Positions 13,426 to 19,814 of a stretch of DNA of 25,552 bases are shown here, in pieces. The stretch's first letter is position 1. Each line of letters opens with the position of its first letter. Source of the stretch: a virus; IMG/VR virus record IMGVR_UViG_3300008117_000267, positions 1 to 25,552 of that record. One strand, written 5' to 3'. The notes beneath the pieces were generated by a model. It saw only the letters and a program-made list of their open reading frames with translations. It was not told where the DNA came from and searched no databases. The translations under genes were made by a program, and so were the position numbers.

Positions 13426-14052
13426 GTGTACCTTTGTACCGAAATATTTCAAAGACTTGATGAGTATCAAGGGTTGTTTGTAGGTTATCAAAGGCACCAA
13501 GAGATTGCCAGTAACCTACAAAAGGTATTGAAGCCATTCCATGTCAAGGTCAATGTCAAGACCGATAACACCCTAGACAAGACCGATTTGGCTGTAGGTG
13601 GTGAATTCTATTATGATAGAACTTATCAGCCAATCCATATACACCTACATTTTCCACCCAAGGCTCACGGAAAATACCTCTGGAAAGATAAGTGGGAACA
13701 TTTTCGTTTTTTGGTGGGACAGGTGCTTCAGCACGAACTGATACACCAGCATCAATGTCAATTTCCAGACCACTTGGATGGAAATTATTATGATATGAAC
13801 ATTGACAATAAAGACATTAATTATTTCTCTGAACTGGATGAGATAGACGCATTTGGCCATGATATAGCCATGGAGATAAGGTACTATTATCCTGATGAGA
13901 ACCCATATTCGGTATTAAAAACAGTATCAAGGCGTAAGTATATTTACTCTTATAAGTATTATACAAGAACTTTCAAAGGGCTGGATTGGGATAAAATTCG
14001 CCATCGTTTAATTAAAAAAGCCAATAATTGGTTACCATATACACACATATAA
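13426..14052 (+). CDS. HExxH metallopeptidase-like protein
   Basis: 208 residues from a GTG with AGGGAG 9 bases upstream. His103-Glu104-Leu-Ile-His107 (QHELIHQHQ) is a gluzincin-type zinc motif on a predicted helix; the later acidic helix EIDAFGHDIAMEI could give the third ligand. The N-terminal part is beta-rich and the C-terminus is basic and aromatic. The layout recalls SprT-like or other small intracellular metallopeptidases found in phages, but family placement is uncertain and activity is unproven. Confidence 0.7.
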   Translation: MYLCTEIFQRLDEYQGLFVGYQRHQEIASNLQKVLKPFHVKVNVKTDNTLDKTDLAVGGEFYYDRTYQPIHIHLHFPPKAHGKYLWKDKWEHFRFLVGQVLQHELIHQHQCQFPDHLDGNYYDMNIDNKDINYFSELDEIDAFGHDIAMEIRYYYPDENPYSVLKTVSRRKYIYSYKYYTRTFKGLDWDKIRHRLIKKANNWLPYTHI

Positions 14053-14067
14053 AAAAAAGGAGACATT

Positions 14068-14256
14068 ATGGGAATAGAGTGGGTTTACTTAGCAGGTTGT
14101 TTAATCATTGGTTACTGTGCCTATTCTGGTGGTAAAACTGATGGTGTTAATTTGGGTATTGAACACACTCTTACCCTACTTGAAAAACATAAAATGATTG
14201 ATATTGATGACCCAAAGTTTGATAAGATATTCGCCTCTAAAAAGGTTGACAATTAA
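14068..14256 (+). CDS. Small membrane protein (marine-phage family)
   Basis: 62 residues: an N-terminal membrane helix (WVYLAGCLIIGYCAYSGG), then a G-x3-G..TLTLLEKHKMIDIDDP pattern I recognise from many marine phages (consensus G..xG....T...L...G.ID..D). AAAAGGAG ribosome binding site. Function unknown. It precedes the RNA gene promoter. Confidence 0.72.
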   Translation: MGIEWVYLAGCLIIGYCAYSGGKTDGVNLGIEHTLTLLEKHKMIDIDDPKFDKIFASKKVDN

Positions 14257-14274
14257 TCGCCTTTGTGTTAGAAT
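14246..14274 (+). promoter_or_regulatory. Near-consensus sigma-70 promoter for the structured RNA
   Basis: TTGACA (14246-14251), 17 bases, TAGAAT (14269-14274); transcription would begin near 14281. The -35 and adjoining bases (TTGACAATTAATC) equal those of the E. coli trp promoter. It overlaps the last codons of the gene ending at 14256. Confidence 0.88.
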
Positions 14275-14280
14275 GGTTAT

Positions 14281-14556
14281 ACTATTAACCCCAATTTTAG
14301 GTGGGTAGCCCTAGAAGCAGAGAGGTCTGGATCCGAGATAAAAACGGATGCGTAATGAGCTATTGACGAACTGGCGGGTATAGCAAGTAACCTCATACCG
14401 AGCGCAGTAGAACATTTTGTTCGCCTTATAGAAATTATAAGTGAGTGTGAAAGGGCATTTGCGTCCTGTGGCGCACTATAAACTACCACGAAATGCCGCC
14501 AGATGAACGCTTTGCTAGTTTATTATGGATCTATAAAACGCAAATAAACTAGCCCT
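14281..14556 (+). ncRNA. rnpB: Structured RNA with RNase P RNA signatures
   Basis: No open frame fits this 323-base gap, which has its own promoter and an end stem. Five segments match bacterial RNase P RNA in order: AGGTCTGGATCC (14323-14334, like the GAAAGUCCGG region), GCGCAGTAGAA (14402-14412, like GUGCCACAGAA), GTGAGTGTGAAAGGG (14441-14455, like GGUAAGGGUGAAAGGG) right after hairpin CTTATA-GAAAT-TATAAG (the P12 place), GTGG..TATAAACTACCAC (14468-14489, like GUGGCACGGUAAACCCCAC), and CCAGATGAACGC (14499-14510, like CCUAGAUGAAUGAC). CTGGCGG (14371-14377) pairs with CCGCCAG (14496-14502) to close the specificity domain. P13-P17 and P3 seem missing, and the 3' strand of the catalytic P4 helix is unclear (candidate GGATCTATAA, 14527-14536). 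RNase P RNA matures tRNA 5' ends. A degenerate or decoy form is possible. Confidence 0.65.
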
Positions 14557-14565
14557 TTATTATTA
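14514..14565 (+). terminator. Terminator-like stem at the end of the RNA gene
   Basis: GCTAGTTTATT (14514-14524) pairs perfectly with AATAAACTAGC (14543-14553), followed by CCTTTATTATT. The stem is long but AT-rich and the T-tract is broken. Alternatively it belongs to the RNA itself (a P18-like stem). Confidence 0.6.
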
Positions 14566-14579
14566 TGAACAGGTGACTT

Positions 14580-14804
14580 ATGACAGAAGAACAACAATTA
14601 GAAGAAATTTCTATCAAAGTGGATGAGTTTTTATTAAACTTACTCCAGAATTATAAACTATCACCATTAAACTTATCAGCGGTCGTTTCTGGTCGTGTGT
14701 ATATGTTTAATGAATCAGCAGGCACAACCGAACAATATAAACAATTATTGGAACATGTGCTTGAAATCCAACCATCAGATATTAAACCGGTGACTATACA
14801 ATGA
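14580..14804 (+). CDS. Hypothetical protein
   Basis: 74 residues, helical N-terminus (EEQQLEEISIKVDEFLLNLL), then a segment SPLNLSAVVSGRVYMFNESAG. The N-terminal layout resembles small phage proteins of unknown function. AGGTGA ribosome binding site. ATGA overlap with the next gene. Confidence 0.65.
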   Translation: MTEEQQLEEISIKVDEFLLNLLQNYKLSPLNLSAVVSGRVYMFNESAGTTEQYKQLLEHVLEIQPSDIKPVTIQ

Positions 14805-14878
14805 ACAAAGCAGACATTATTGCATTAGTAGCTATTATCGCTTCAGCTATTTTAATTTTTATAGTGGAGAAACTATGA
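14801..14878 (+). CDS. Single-pass membrane mini-protein
   Basis: 25 residues; residues 5-22 (DIIALVAIIASAILIFIV) form one membrane helix. ATGA overlap both with the gene before and the gene after supports real translation. Function unknown. Confidence 0.58.
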   Translation: MNKADIIALVAIIASAILIFIVEKL

Positions 14879-15093
14879 ATACCATCTATGCTTTATTGCT
14901 TATAACTTCCACAGGAATTTCAGAAGGTTATACTTTTAATTCTTTGAGTGAATGTCAAACAGTAGCCTCAAAGATTAAACAACACGAAGCTGTTTGTGTA
15001 GAAAAGAAGGTTGTCAATCCCGATGTCCAAATGAGGCAAATGATGTCTATGTTCAAGGGTATGGTTGCCGAAATGAAAGATATGCAAAAATAA
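14875..15093 (+). CDS. Small exported/membrane-anchored protein with paired cysteines
   Basis: 72 residues: hydrophobic N-terminus (MNTIYALLLITSTG), then GYTFNSLSECQTVASKIKQ and a second Cys (AVCVEKK), ending in a Met-rich helix (MRQMMSMFKGMVAEMKDM). The Cys pattern is shared with the protein at 3281, suggesting a small exported family with one disulphide. GGAG ribosome binding site. Confidence 0.66.
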   Translation: MNTIYALLLITSTGISEGYTFNSLSECQTVASKIKQHEAVCVEKKVVNPDVQMRQMMSMFKGMVAEMKDMQK

Positions 15094-15125
15094 TTGCCAC
15101 AAAAATCTTTTCGGTATGATATAAT
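15094..15125 (+). promoter_or_regulatory. Promoter-like element before the Api92-like gene
   Basis: TTGCCA (15094-15099), 15 bases, TATGATATAAT (15115-15125), followed by GG. It is the third copy of the TTGCC/TATGATANNAT arrangement and includes a perfect TATAAT with an extended TGA. Confidence 0.6.
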
Positions 15126-15153
15126 GGTTGTATTAAATTAATGGAGAAATCAA

Positions 15154-15789
15154 ATGCCCAATTGGTGTAATAATTCAGTCACTATCTCAAGTAATAAAGA
15201 GAACATTGATAAATTTGAAGCCTTTCTTAATGAGAAGAATGGTAAAGAATGGTTTGATTTCTTCTTGCCATGTCCTGAAGAATTGACAGATGTTGATTCT
15301 CCTAACAAAACTAAAAATGTTGAAGCTTTAACCGAAAAATATGGTCACGCTGACTGGTATTCTTGGTCAGTAGAAAATTGGGGAACCAAATGGAATTGTG
15401 ATGCTCAAGATTGGAGCCGAGAAGAAAATTCTATTTCATTTTGGTTTGATTCAGCATGGGCACCACCAACAAACCTTTATGCAAAAATTACTAATGAAGA
15501 ATATGATGTAGAAGGTTATTACCTTGAAGAAGGCATGGGATTTGTTGGTAAGTTTTCAGATGGTTATGATGATTATTACGAATATACTGATTCCGAATCG
15601 TTAAATGACATTCCAGAAGACATTGTTGAAAATTGGAACCTCCGTGAAAACTTGGAAGAGTGGGAAGCAGAAAATGCTGAACAGGAAGAAGACGAGGAAT
15701 ATGACGAGAAACGCATGGATGTTGTTGGAAGCAACGGAAATGACGGATTACACTATGATGAAATTGATGAGGACAAAAAAGATGAGTAA
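15154..15789 (+). CDS. Api92-like protein with ferredoxin-like domain (DUF1281-like)
   Basis: 211 residues. The start MPNWCNNSVTI followed by a helix (NIDKFEAFL) and a W-rich beta region (WYSWSVENWGTKWNCDA) is the signature of the Api92-like ferredoxin-fold family, found in phages and mobile elements. The last ~60 residues are extremely acidic (EAENAEQEEDEEYDEKR), which could mimic DNA or act as a flexible tail. The function of the family is not established. GGAG ribosome binding site; the end overlaps the next gene. Confidence 0.82.
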   Translation: MPNWCNNSVTISSNKENIDKFEAFLNEKNGKEWFDFFLPCPEELTDVDSPNKTKNVEALTEKYGHADWYSWSVENWGTKWNCDAQDWSREENSISFWFDSAWAPPTNLYAKITNEEYDVEGYYLEEGMGFVGKFSDGYDDYYEYTDSESLNDIPEDIVENWNLRENLEEWEAENAEQEEDEEYDEKRMDVVGSNGNDGLHYDEIDEDKKDE

Positions 15790-16048
15790 ATTTACAAATG
15801 AAGACGCAAAAAATCAAATCATACACGAACTCCGCAGAGGAATTATGAATGTCGTGTTTACAAAAGCTGACGGAAGTGAACGGAAACTGATTTGCACACT
15901 TTCTGAAGACAAAATTCCTGCTGACAAGATGCCCAAAGGCAACGGAAACGCAAAAAATGATACTGTTTTGCCGGTTTTTGACATGGAAAACAATTCTTGG
16001 CGAAGTTTTCGCTGGGATTCAGTCCAAAAAGTTGATTTTTTAGGATAA
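15782..16048 (+). CDS. WYL_2/DUF2693-like Sm-fold protein
   Basis: 88 residues from the ATG at 15782 that overlaps the upstream stop; a longer in-frame form from 15605 lies inside the upstream gene. The core VVFTKADGSERKLICTLSED matches DUF2693 (WYL_2, an SH3/Sm-like barrel common in T4-like phages). The C-terminal MENNSWRSFRWDSV is also typical. Function unknown; nucleic-acid binding is plausible. Confidence 0.75.
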   Translation: MSKFTNEDAKNQIIHELRRGIMNVVFTKADGSERKLICTLSEDKIPADKMPKGNGNAKNDTVLPVFDMENNSWRSFRWDSVQKVDFLG

Positions 16049-16051
16049 ATA
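16044..16051 (+). promoter_or_regulatory. T4-type late promoter box
   Basis: GATAAATA followed by CAAAA, 27 bases before the basic protein at 16078. One base differs from the T4 consensus TATAAATA; the same form recurs at 16544 and 21122. Confidence 0.6.
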
Positions 16052-16077
16052 CAAAACCCTTTTTACGGAGATAGATT

Positions 16078-16275
16078 ATGGCACAGGCAGGACAAGGAAA
16101 AATTCATCCAGGTCGCAGAAAAGCAAATCCTATGATGACAAAGAACGGTAAACCAAGATTAGGTCCGTTAAATTTGAAACAATTGACAGATTTGCTACAA
16201 AAAACAAGTGCTAAAAAAGTAAAAGCTAAAATTCAACGATATATTTTGAGAAGGACAAAACCAACGAATGATTAA
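16078..16275 (+). CDS. Small basic conserved phage protein
   Basis: 65 residues, about a third Lys/Arg. The stretch HPGRRKANPMMTKNGKPRLG and a following GPLNLKQLTDLLQKTSAK are strongly conserved in T4-like marine phages as I recall, but without known function. The composition suggests RNA or DNA binding. ACGGAG ribosome binding site. It overlaps rpsU by 8 bases, so it may be translated with the ribosomal protein. Confidence 0.72.
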   Translation: MAQAGQGKIHPGRRKANPMMTKNGKPRLGPLNLKQLTDLLQKTSAKKVKAKIQRYILRRTKPTND

Positions 16276-16522
16276 GAAGTTTAATAAAGCAAAGAAGACA
16301 TTTGGACTCAAAGTTGAGCTAGATGAAAGATTACCTTTTGAAAAAGCAATTAGACTTTTTAAGCGTAAAGTAGAAGATTCTGGTTTATTGAAAGAAGTTA
16401 AAGACCGAATGGAATTTGAGAAGCCATCGGTCGCTCGTAAAGTAGCAAAAAATCGTGCCGTTAAGAGATGGCAGAAAAAGCAAGAAAAAACCCACCTTGA
16501 AGGTAAATCTAAAAAGTATTAG
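16268..16522 (+). CDS. rpsU: Ribosomal protein bS21
   Basis: 84 residues, slightly longer than bacterial S21 (~71). The core PFEKAIRLFKRKVEDSGLL, EVKDRMEFEKPSVARKVAKN, then AVKRWQKK matches bS21 (PF.vAlRrFKR..E.aG.l.E...r..yEKPs..RkrkkaaA.kR). bS21 sits near the mRNA exit of the 30S subunit and helps initiation; phage copies are known in marine viruses and may replace the host protein to steer initiation toward phage mRNA. The extra C-terminal GKSKKY tail and the ~20-residue N-terminal extension are not in the host form. Confidence 0.9.
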   Translation: MIKKFNKAKKTFGLKVELDERLPFEKAIRLFKRKVEDSGLLKEVKDRMEFEKPSVARKVAKNRAVKRWQKKQEKTHLEGKSKKY

Positions 16523-16543
16523 ACCCTTTTGGTCAAATATTTA

Positions 16544-16551
16544 CATAAATA
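16544..16551 (+). promoter_or_regulatory. Late promoter box of the curli operon
   Basis: CATAAATA followed by GATAG, 80 bases before csgF. It implies that the curli and envelope genes are expressed late in infection. Confidence 0.58.
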
Positions 16552-16631
16552 GATAGTAAAAAGTCTTATTATCTATATCCCTTACACCACGAGTGTAATT
16601 GCCCCTGAAGTTTCATCCGAAATAAAAACAT
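16552..16631 (+). promoter_or_regulatory. Structured leader of csgF
   Basis: The leader has two hairpins: AGATAGTAA with TTATTATCT (16551-16575 region) and TTACAC-CACGA-GTGTAA (16582-16598). No Shine-Dalgarno sequence precedes the csgF ATG (GAAATAAAAACATATG), so initiation may depend on the leader or on a special 30S form. No known riboswitch fits. Confidence 0.4.
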
Positions 16632-17090
16632 ATGAAAACTTTAATACAATTAACAGTTGCTGGTATTCTATTATTGCTGATTTGCAAAGAAGTGAATTCA
16701 GCTCCTTTACCAGATTACACATTTAAGAGTCCGTCATTCAACGGCAATGGTTACTCTAGCCATGTTTTAACGATGGAGAACCAAGAACACAGCCGTAGAG
16801 AATCTATAAAGAAAGAGATTCAAGCTGGTTTAGATAAAGCGAAGAATGATGCACAAAACACGAACTTACAGAAGTTCCTGAATAATTTAGAATCAAGGAT
16901 TTATGCACAGATTAGTCAAAACTTGGCTACAGCTATGTTTGCAAATGGAGGTTCTTCCTCTGGCACATTGAACTTTGAAGGTAATACAATGTTTTGGACT
17001 AAAGACAGTTCCAATGTGTATTTGACCGTAACTGATACAATAGGAACTCAAACAAGTATAACGATACCATTAGGACAATTTCAATTCTAA
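16632..17090 (+). CDS. csgF: Curli assembly protein CsgF
   Basis: 152 residues (E. coli CsgF 138). A signal peptide (residues 1-24, ends VNSA) is followed by YTFKSPSFNGNG (residues 29-40), which aligns with the mature N-terminus of E. coli CsgF (FQFRNPNFGGN), the part that inserts into the CsgG pore and makes a second constriction. The helical segment NLQKFLNNLESRIYAQISQ and beta-rich C-terminus fit the rest of the family. It acts at the outer membrane in curli secretion. It overlaps csgG (TAATG). Confidence 0.86.
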   Translation: MKTLIQLTVAGILLLLICKEVNSAPLPDYTFKSPSFNGNGYSSHVLTMENQEHSRRESIKKEIQAGLDKAKNDAQNTNLQKFLNNLESRIYAQISQNLATAMFANGGSSSGTLNFEGNTMFWTKDSSNVYLTVTDTIGTQTSITIPLGQFQF

Positions 17091-17899
17091 TGAAAAAGAT
17101 ATTTGTTTTATTTCTGTTAGTATTACTAACAGGTTGTGCTACTACAAAGGTTTTAACCGAACCTCAAAAGCCAACTATTACTAAAAACTTGATGCAAAAA
17201 GAGTTTGATATTTTACCACCACCAAATGGTAAAAAAGTAGCGGTAGCTGTTTATAGTTTTGCTGATAAAACCGGCCAAAGAAGACCGAGTGCTACAATGG
17301 CTCAATTATCAACAGCCGTCACACAAGGTGCAGAAGCGTTTCTCATTAAAGCTTTACAAGATGTTGGTCGTGGTGAATGGTTTGATGTAGTAGAAAGAGT
17401 TGGCATTGATAATCTAACCAAAGAACGAATGATTATTCGCCAAATGCGTGAAGCTTATGAAGGCGATAAGGCTAAACCTTTATCACCAATGATGTTCGCT
17501 GGTATGATTATTGAAGGCGGTATTGTTGGATACGATTCAAGCACGAAAAGTGGTGGTTCAGCTGCAAGAATGTTGGGCATTGGACCACAAACTCAATATT
17601 CAGAAGATATTGTAACAATTAGTTTAAGAGCTGTAAGTGTCAACACAGGTAAAGTATTGGTATCTGTGACCACTCAAAAAATTATATATTCTGCTTCTGA
17701 TAGTTTAGCAGTATTAAAATTTGTGAAAAATGGAACACAAGCATTTGAATTTGAAAGCGGATTGACTGTCAATGAGCCAGGAACTTTAGCAGTAAAAGCT
17801 GCAATTGAAGCCGCTGTGGTTGAATTAATTAAAGAAGGACAACAAAAGGGTGTTTGGGATTTTGCAGTAACATATGTTGCACCCGAAAAAAAGGAGTAA
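17090..17899 (+). CDS. csgG: Curli secretion channel CsgG
   Basis: 269 residues (E. coli 277). Lipoprotein signal with lipobox LLTGC (Cys16). The motifs KKVAVAVYSFADKTGQRRPS, GRGEWFDVVER, ERMIIRQMR, the central IEGGIVGYDSS and the beta-hairpins SEDIVTISLRAVSVNTGKVL are all characteristic of CsgG. Nine subunits make a 36-strand pore across the outer membrane that lets curlin subunits out. A full-length copy suggests a working pore. Confidence 0.95.
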   Translation: MKKIFVLFLLVLLTGCATTKVLTEPQKPTITKNLMQKEFDILPPPNGKKVAVAVYSFADKTGQRRPSATMAQLSTAVTQGAEAFLIKALQDVGRGEWFDVVERVGIDNLTKERMIIRQMREAYEGDKAKPLSPMMFAGMIIEGGIVGYDSSTKSGGSAARMLGIGPQTQYSEDIVTISLRAVSVNTGKVLVSVTTQKIIYSASDSLAVLKFVKNGTQAFEFESGLTVNEPGTLAVKAAIEAAVVELIKEGQQKGVWDFAVTYVAPEKKE

Positions 17900-17902
17900 C
17901 AA

Positions 17903-18691
17903 ATGAACAAGATAATTAATCTGTTCATGGCTATGTTTTTATTGGTAAGTGTTAGTGTATTTGGTGCTGACAACAGTATCTACATTGACCAGAGTGGTGA
18001 TAATTCTACAATTGATATTACGCAGACAGGATCAGGTAATGTGATTCGTGGCATTCAAGGTGTAGGAACAGGAAACACAACACCAGCTAAATTGTATGGT
18101 GGTTCAAGCACAATTGACATTCAACAAATTGGTTCAACCAATACATTGAATTTAGGTTTTAATGCTTCAACAGCCACAGGTCGTGCTTATGGTATTGATT
18201 TAACATACTATGTAACTGGTAATTCTGGTACAGCAACTATCAATTCTAATAATGCTGGAACAGGAACATCTGGTTCTAACTTTATTGATGTTCGTCAAAC
18301 TGGTAATTCAGCTTCAATTAACTTAAATGTTTTAGGTAGCAAAAATAATTTCACAGCTGTAACATCTGGTGGTTCTGGTAATAGTATCACCGCTACAATC
18401 AGCGCTGATGAGAGTGTAAATAATATTTCAATGACTGGCGGCGGTGGCAACACATTAACACAAACCACTTCAAGCAATAAGGCCACAAATAATATTACAA
18501 CAGTTGGTGCAAGTAATGGCATAGTATTAACACAATCTGGAACAGCTGGTACAAATGGTCACGCATTTACACTTAACTTAACTGGTTCAAGTAACACATT
18601 TGGTATTACTCAATCTGGAACTATTGATACAACAGTTAATGTATTAAGCACTGGTAGTGGTAATACATGGAACATCACAACAGGTAACTAA
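17903..18691 (+). CDS. Secreted curlin-repeat protein (CsgA-like)
   Basis: 262 residues: signal peptide (1-22, ends VFGA), then IYIDQSGDNSTIDITQTGSGN and further Ser-x-x-(I/L)-x-(I/V)-x-Q-x-G-x-x-N repeats (IDIQQIGSTNTLNL, IDVRQTGNSASINL, VLTQSG, FGITQSG). These spaced Gln/Asn ladders are the amyloid core pattern of curlins. It is longer than CsgA (151) with less regular repeats. AAAGGAG ribosome binding site. Likely client of the CsgG/CsgF pore, giving an extracellular amyloid or a surface beta-solenoid. Confidence 0.82.
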   Translation: MNKIINLFMAMFLLVSVSVFGADNSIYIDQSGDNSTIDITQTGSGNVIRGIQGVGTGNTTPAKLYGGSSTIDIQQIGSTNTLNLGFNASTATGRAYGIDLTYYVTGNSGTATINSNNAGTGTSGSNFIDVRQTGNSASINLNVLGSKNNFTAVTSGGSGNSITATISADESVNNISMTGGGGNTLTQTTSSNKATNNITTVGASNGIVLTQSGTAGTNGHAFTLNLTGSSNTFGITQSGTIDTTVNVLSTGSGNTWNITTGN

Positions 18692-18701
18692 TAAGTTTGA
18701 T

Positions 18702-19814
18702 GTGAAACATCTTCTTACATTATTTCTCTTACTATGTGGTTGTTCATCAGCCTTGGCGGCAGTTGGTAACATCACAGACCAAGTAAACACTCCGCCAAGC
18801 ATCCTTCGTAAATCTTCCACTCTCACCGGTGCCAAAGGTACTGGTGTTGAGATGGCAGATGCTATCAAAACTACACAAGGTAAAGTTGGCATTACATTTG
18901 CTGATGATACCAAAGTCCAAGTAAATGAAAATTCAAAGTTAGTCATTGATGAGTTTGTATATGACCCAAATAATAAAAAGGGCGGTAAGTTAGCCGTTAA
19001 TGTAGCACTTGGTACGGTTCGTTATGCGTCTGGTCAAATCGCACACAATAATCCACAATCTGTTGCAGTTAATACTCCATCAGCCACTATCGGTGTTCGT
19101 GGTACCGATTTTACAGCCACAGTTGATGAATTAGGTCGTAGCACAATCATTCTTTTGCCAAGTTGTCCTCGTGGTTGGACTGATATTAAAAAAGATTGTG
19201 TAACTGGAAAGATTGAAGTGACCACAGATGAAGGCAAAGTGATTATGGACCAGGCCTTTCAAGCTACACGAGTTGAATCAAAAGAAACAAAACCATTTAA
19301 GCCCGTAATCGTCAACCTCACAGAAGACCAAATATCTAACATTCTTATTTTATCGCCACCAAAAGAATTATTGGAATCAGATAAAGATAAAACAGAAAAG
19401 AAAAAAGATATGAAAGGTGTTCTTGATGTTGATTTTTTAAGAGAACAAGGTTTATCTAACGCTTTTGAGAAACAAGAAAAAGAAGTTTATCAGGATAAAT
19501 TAAGTCGTAACTTTCTTGACCAAGATTTCTTAGCTAATGTGTTAGATATTATTAATGCACAATTGGCCGCACAATTAGATTTACTTCGTAAAACGAAATC
19601 AGGACTTTTACCAGATTATGTGCCAACTTCAGGGGTTGTGGTTGAAGTTGATGACAATTCAGTCACATTATGTCGTGAAGGTAATGGTGATGTTCAATGT
19701 ATCACTACACCTAAAAATCAAAATACTACTGTAACACAAATACAAGGTCCAGTAGAAATTAAAAATAGGATAAACACCGGTGGCAACACGATTATTAACG
19801 CTACTCAAAATTAG
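18702..19814 (+). CDS. FecR-domain periplasmic or lipid-anchored protein
   Basis: 370 residues from the GTG at 18702, which gives a clean signal peptide; a GTG at 18657 would overlap the curlin gene. LLLCGCSS could be a lipobox (lipoprotein) or cleavage may follow ALA. The FecR domain spans residues ~60-140 (ITFADDTKVQVNENSKLVID, later LAVNVALGTVRYASG and TPSATIGVRGTDF). A charged helical region (~220-280) and a C-terminal NTTVTQIQGPVEIK follow. FecR domains sense or bind envelope ligands. The end overlaps the next gene by 35 bases. Confidence 0.85.
   Translation: MKHLLTLFLLLCGCSSALAAVGNITDQVNTPPSILRKSSTLTGAKGTGVEMADAIKTTQGKVGITFADDTKVQVNENSKLVIDEFVYDPNNKKGGKLAVNVALGTVRYASGQIAHNNPQSVAVNTPSATIGVRGTDFTATVDELGRSTIILLPSCPRGWTDIKKDCVTGKIEVTTDEGKVIMDQAFQATRVESKETKPFKPVIVNLTEDQISNILILSPPKELLESDKDKTEKKKDMKGVLDVDFLREQGLSNAFEKQEKEVYQDKLSRNFLDQDFLANVLDIINAQLAAQLDLLRKTKSGLLPDYVPTSGVVVEVDDNSVTLCREGNGDVQCITTPKNQNTTVTQIQGPVEIKNRINTGGNTIINATQN

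Noticed and set aside
14277-14489. Minus-strand 70-codon ORF
   Set aside because: It lies across the structured RNA, has no promoter or ribosome binding site, and the plus strand has a near-consensus promoter and RNA signatures.
14281-14556. tmRNA, glutamine riboswitch or group I intron as identity of the RNA
   Set aside because: No tRNA-like acceptor with TPsiC arm or tag frame, no GAAGGAACGC-type riboswitch core, and no P7/J8-7 intron core was seen, while RNase P segments occur in order.
14569-14581. ACAGGTGACTTAT as the 3' universal (P4) strand of RNase P RNA
   Set aside because: It resembles ACAGAAACCCGGCUUAU, but it is the ribosome binding site and start codon of the gene at 14580 and lies after the end stem; kept only as a remote option.
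15491-15826. Minus-strand 111-codon ORF
   Set aside because: Shadow of the acidic C-terminus of the Api92-like gene; composition is His/Phe-rich as expected from the complement of Glu/Asp codons.
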